DNA of 6,020 bases from Pseudomonadota bacterium (GTDB taxonomy: Bacteria; Pseudomonadota; Gammaproteobacteria; Burkholderiales; Casimicrobiaceae): contig JAKLIE010000134.1 of the NCBI GenBank assembly GCA_022709775.1, forward strand, positions 1-6,020. The letters run 5' to 3'. The notes below the pieces were generated by a model, which did not search any database, was not told where the DNA came from, and saw only the letters and a program-made list of their open reading frames with translations. Below, piece after piece: positions 5,666 to 6,020 of this stretch; position 1 is the first letter of the stretch, and each line of letters begins with the position of its first letter. Made by a program: the position numbers and the translations under genes.

Positions 5666-6019
5666 TCACTTGCGCGGCTTCTCCTCCGCGATCCGACCCG
5701 CGTCGGCGCGCGCGACGGTCGGCGCGCCCTTCCCTTCGGCGCGACTCGCCCCCTTCGCCGGCCCGGGGGCGACCACGAGTTCCGGACGCAGGCGGTCGAC
5801 GAGCTTGCCGCGGAAACCCTTGACGTCCCGCAGGTCGTCGACCGACTTGAACGGGCCTTTCGCGGTGCGGTGATCGATGATGGCCTGGGCCTTCGTCGGT
5901 CCGATGCCGGGTACGGCGACGAGCTCGTCGCGCGTGGCGGTGTTGAGGTTGACCGCGGCGAGCGCGGGAAAGGATGCGGAGGCGCACGCGAACGCGAGCG
6001 CGACGAGGATGCGGATCAT
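5666..6019 (-). CDS. comEA: ComEA-like exported helix-hairpin-helix DNA-binding protein
   Basis: This 117-residue protein resembles the small ComEA proteins of Gram-negative bacteria, which bind double-stranded DNA in the periplasm and help pull it through the outer membrane during natural transformation. It starts with a Sec signal peptide, MIRILVALAFACASASFPALAA (1-22), with cleavage expected at ALAA|VN. The ComEA-type start VNLNTATRDELVAVPGIGPTKAQAIIDHR (23-51) holds the first helix-hairpin-helix, with hairpin PGIG (37-40). The second follows in SVDDLRDVKGFRGKLVDRLRPEL (59-81). The last 35 residues are a low-complexity Ala/Gly/Lys/Arg tail that is probably disordered and basic. ATG 6019 is the last complete codon at the window edge, so its ribosome binding site is not visible and the gene seems complete. 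No other competence gene is in view, so a role in DNA uptake is inferred from the family alone. Confidence 0.9.
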   Translation of the reverse strand: MIRILVALAFACASASFPALAAVNLNTATRDELVAVPGIGPTKAQAIIDHRTAKGPFKSVDDLRDVKGFRGKLVDRLRPELVVAPGPAKGASRAEGKGAPTVARADAGRIAEEKPRK

Positions 6020-6020
6020 C

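Noticed and set aside
4665..5987. Minus-strand open frame of 440 codons across the ComEA-like gene and cysM
   Set aside because: It is an alternate frame on the same strand as two well-supported genes, with extreme Arg/His/Gly/Pro content and no motif.

Overview
The window is a GC-rich (roughly 70% by eye), gene-dense stretch of an ordinary bacterial chromosome. Gene content and order suggest a proteobacterium, most likely a betaproteobacterium: the tesA-like and ybbA-like genes are divergent, as in E. coli, and a ComEA-like helix-hairpin-helix gene lies just upstream of cysM, an order I recall from Burkholderiales and relatives. This placement is inferred from the encoded proteins and gene order; there is no rRNA or other phylogenetic marker. 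I see no tRNA, rRNA, CRISPR array, transposase or phage gene.

Layout. (1) 1-605, minus: the N-terminal 201 codons of a YbbA/LolD-type ABC transporter ATPase, cut by the window edge. (2) 606-739: a 134-bp divergent intergenic region with one -10-like hexamer facing each way. (3) 740-3456, plus: three co-directional genes: a Tat-exported TesA-like GDSL esterase, tRNA 2-selenouridine synthase MnmH/SelU, and a PhzF-family isomerase/epimerase. The 55-bp gap between the first two is exactly spanned by a 20-codon reading frame that overlaps both neighbours, which looks like translational coupling. (4) 3457-3861: a 405-bp convergent gap. It contains a possible small exported protein starting at 3594 behind a good Shine-Dalgarno sequence, and a strong GC-rich inverted repeat. 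(5) 6019-3862, minus: a small exported ComEA-like DNA-binding protein, cysteine synthase B (CysM), and a PolB-type 3'-5' exonuclease, with gaps of 81 and 31 bp.

How the genes fit together. In E. coli the YbbA/YbbP transporter is divergent from the periplasmic thioesterase/lysophospholipase TesA, so the left end looks like an envelope-lipid locus; the YbbP-like permease would be expected just beyond the left edge. The MnmH and PhzF genes probably form an operon with tesA, but they share no obvious pathway. On the right, an exported DNA-binding protein and a 3'-5' exonuclease flank a thiosulfate/sulfide-using cysteine synthase; this may be only chromosomal neighbourhood.

No clearly new system is visible. 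The items most worth a second look are the REP-like palindrome inside the tesA linker (862-897), the uncharacterised reading frame in the convergent gap (3594 onward), and the 20-codon coupling frame between tesA and mnmH.
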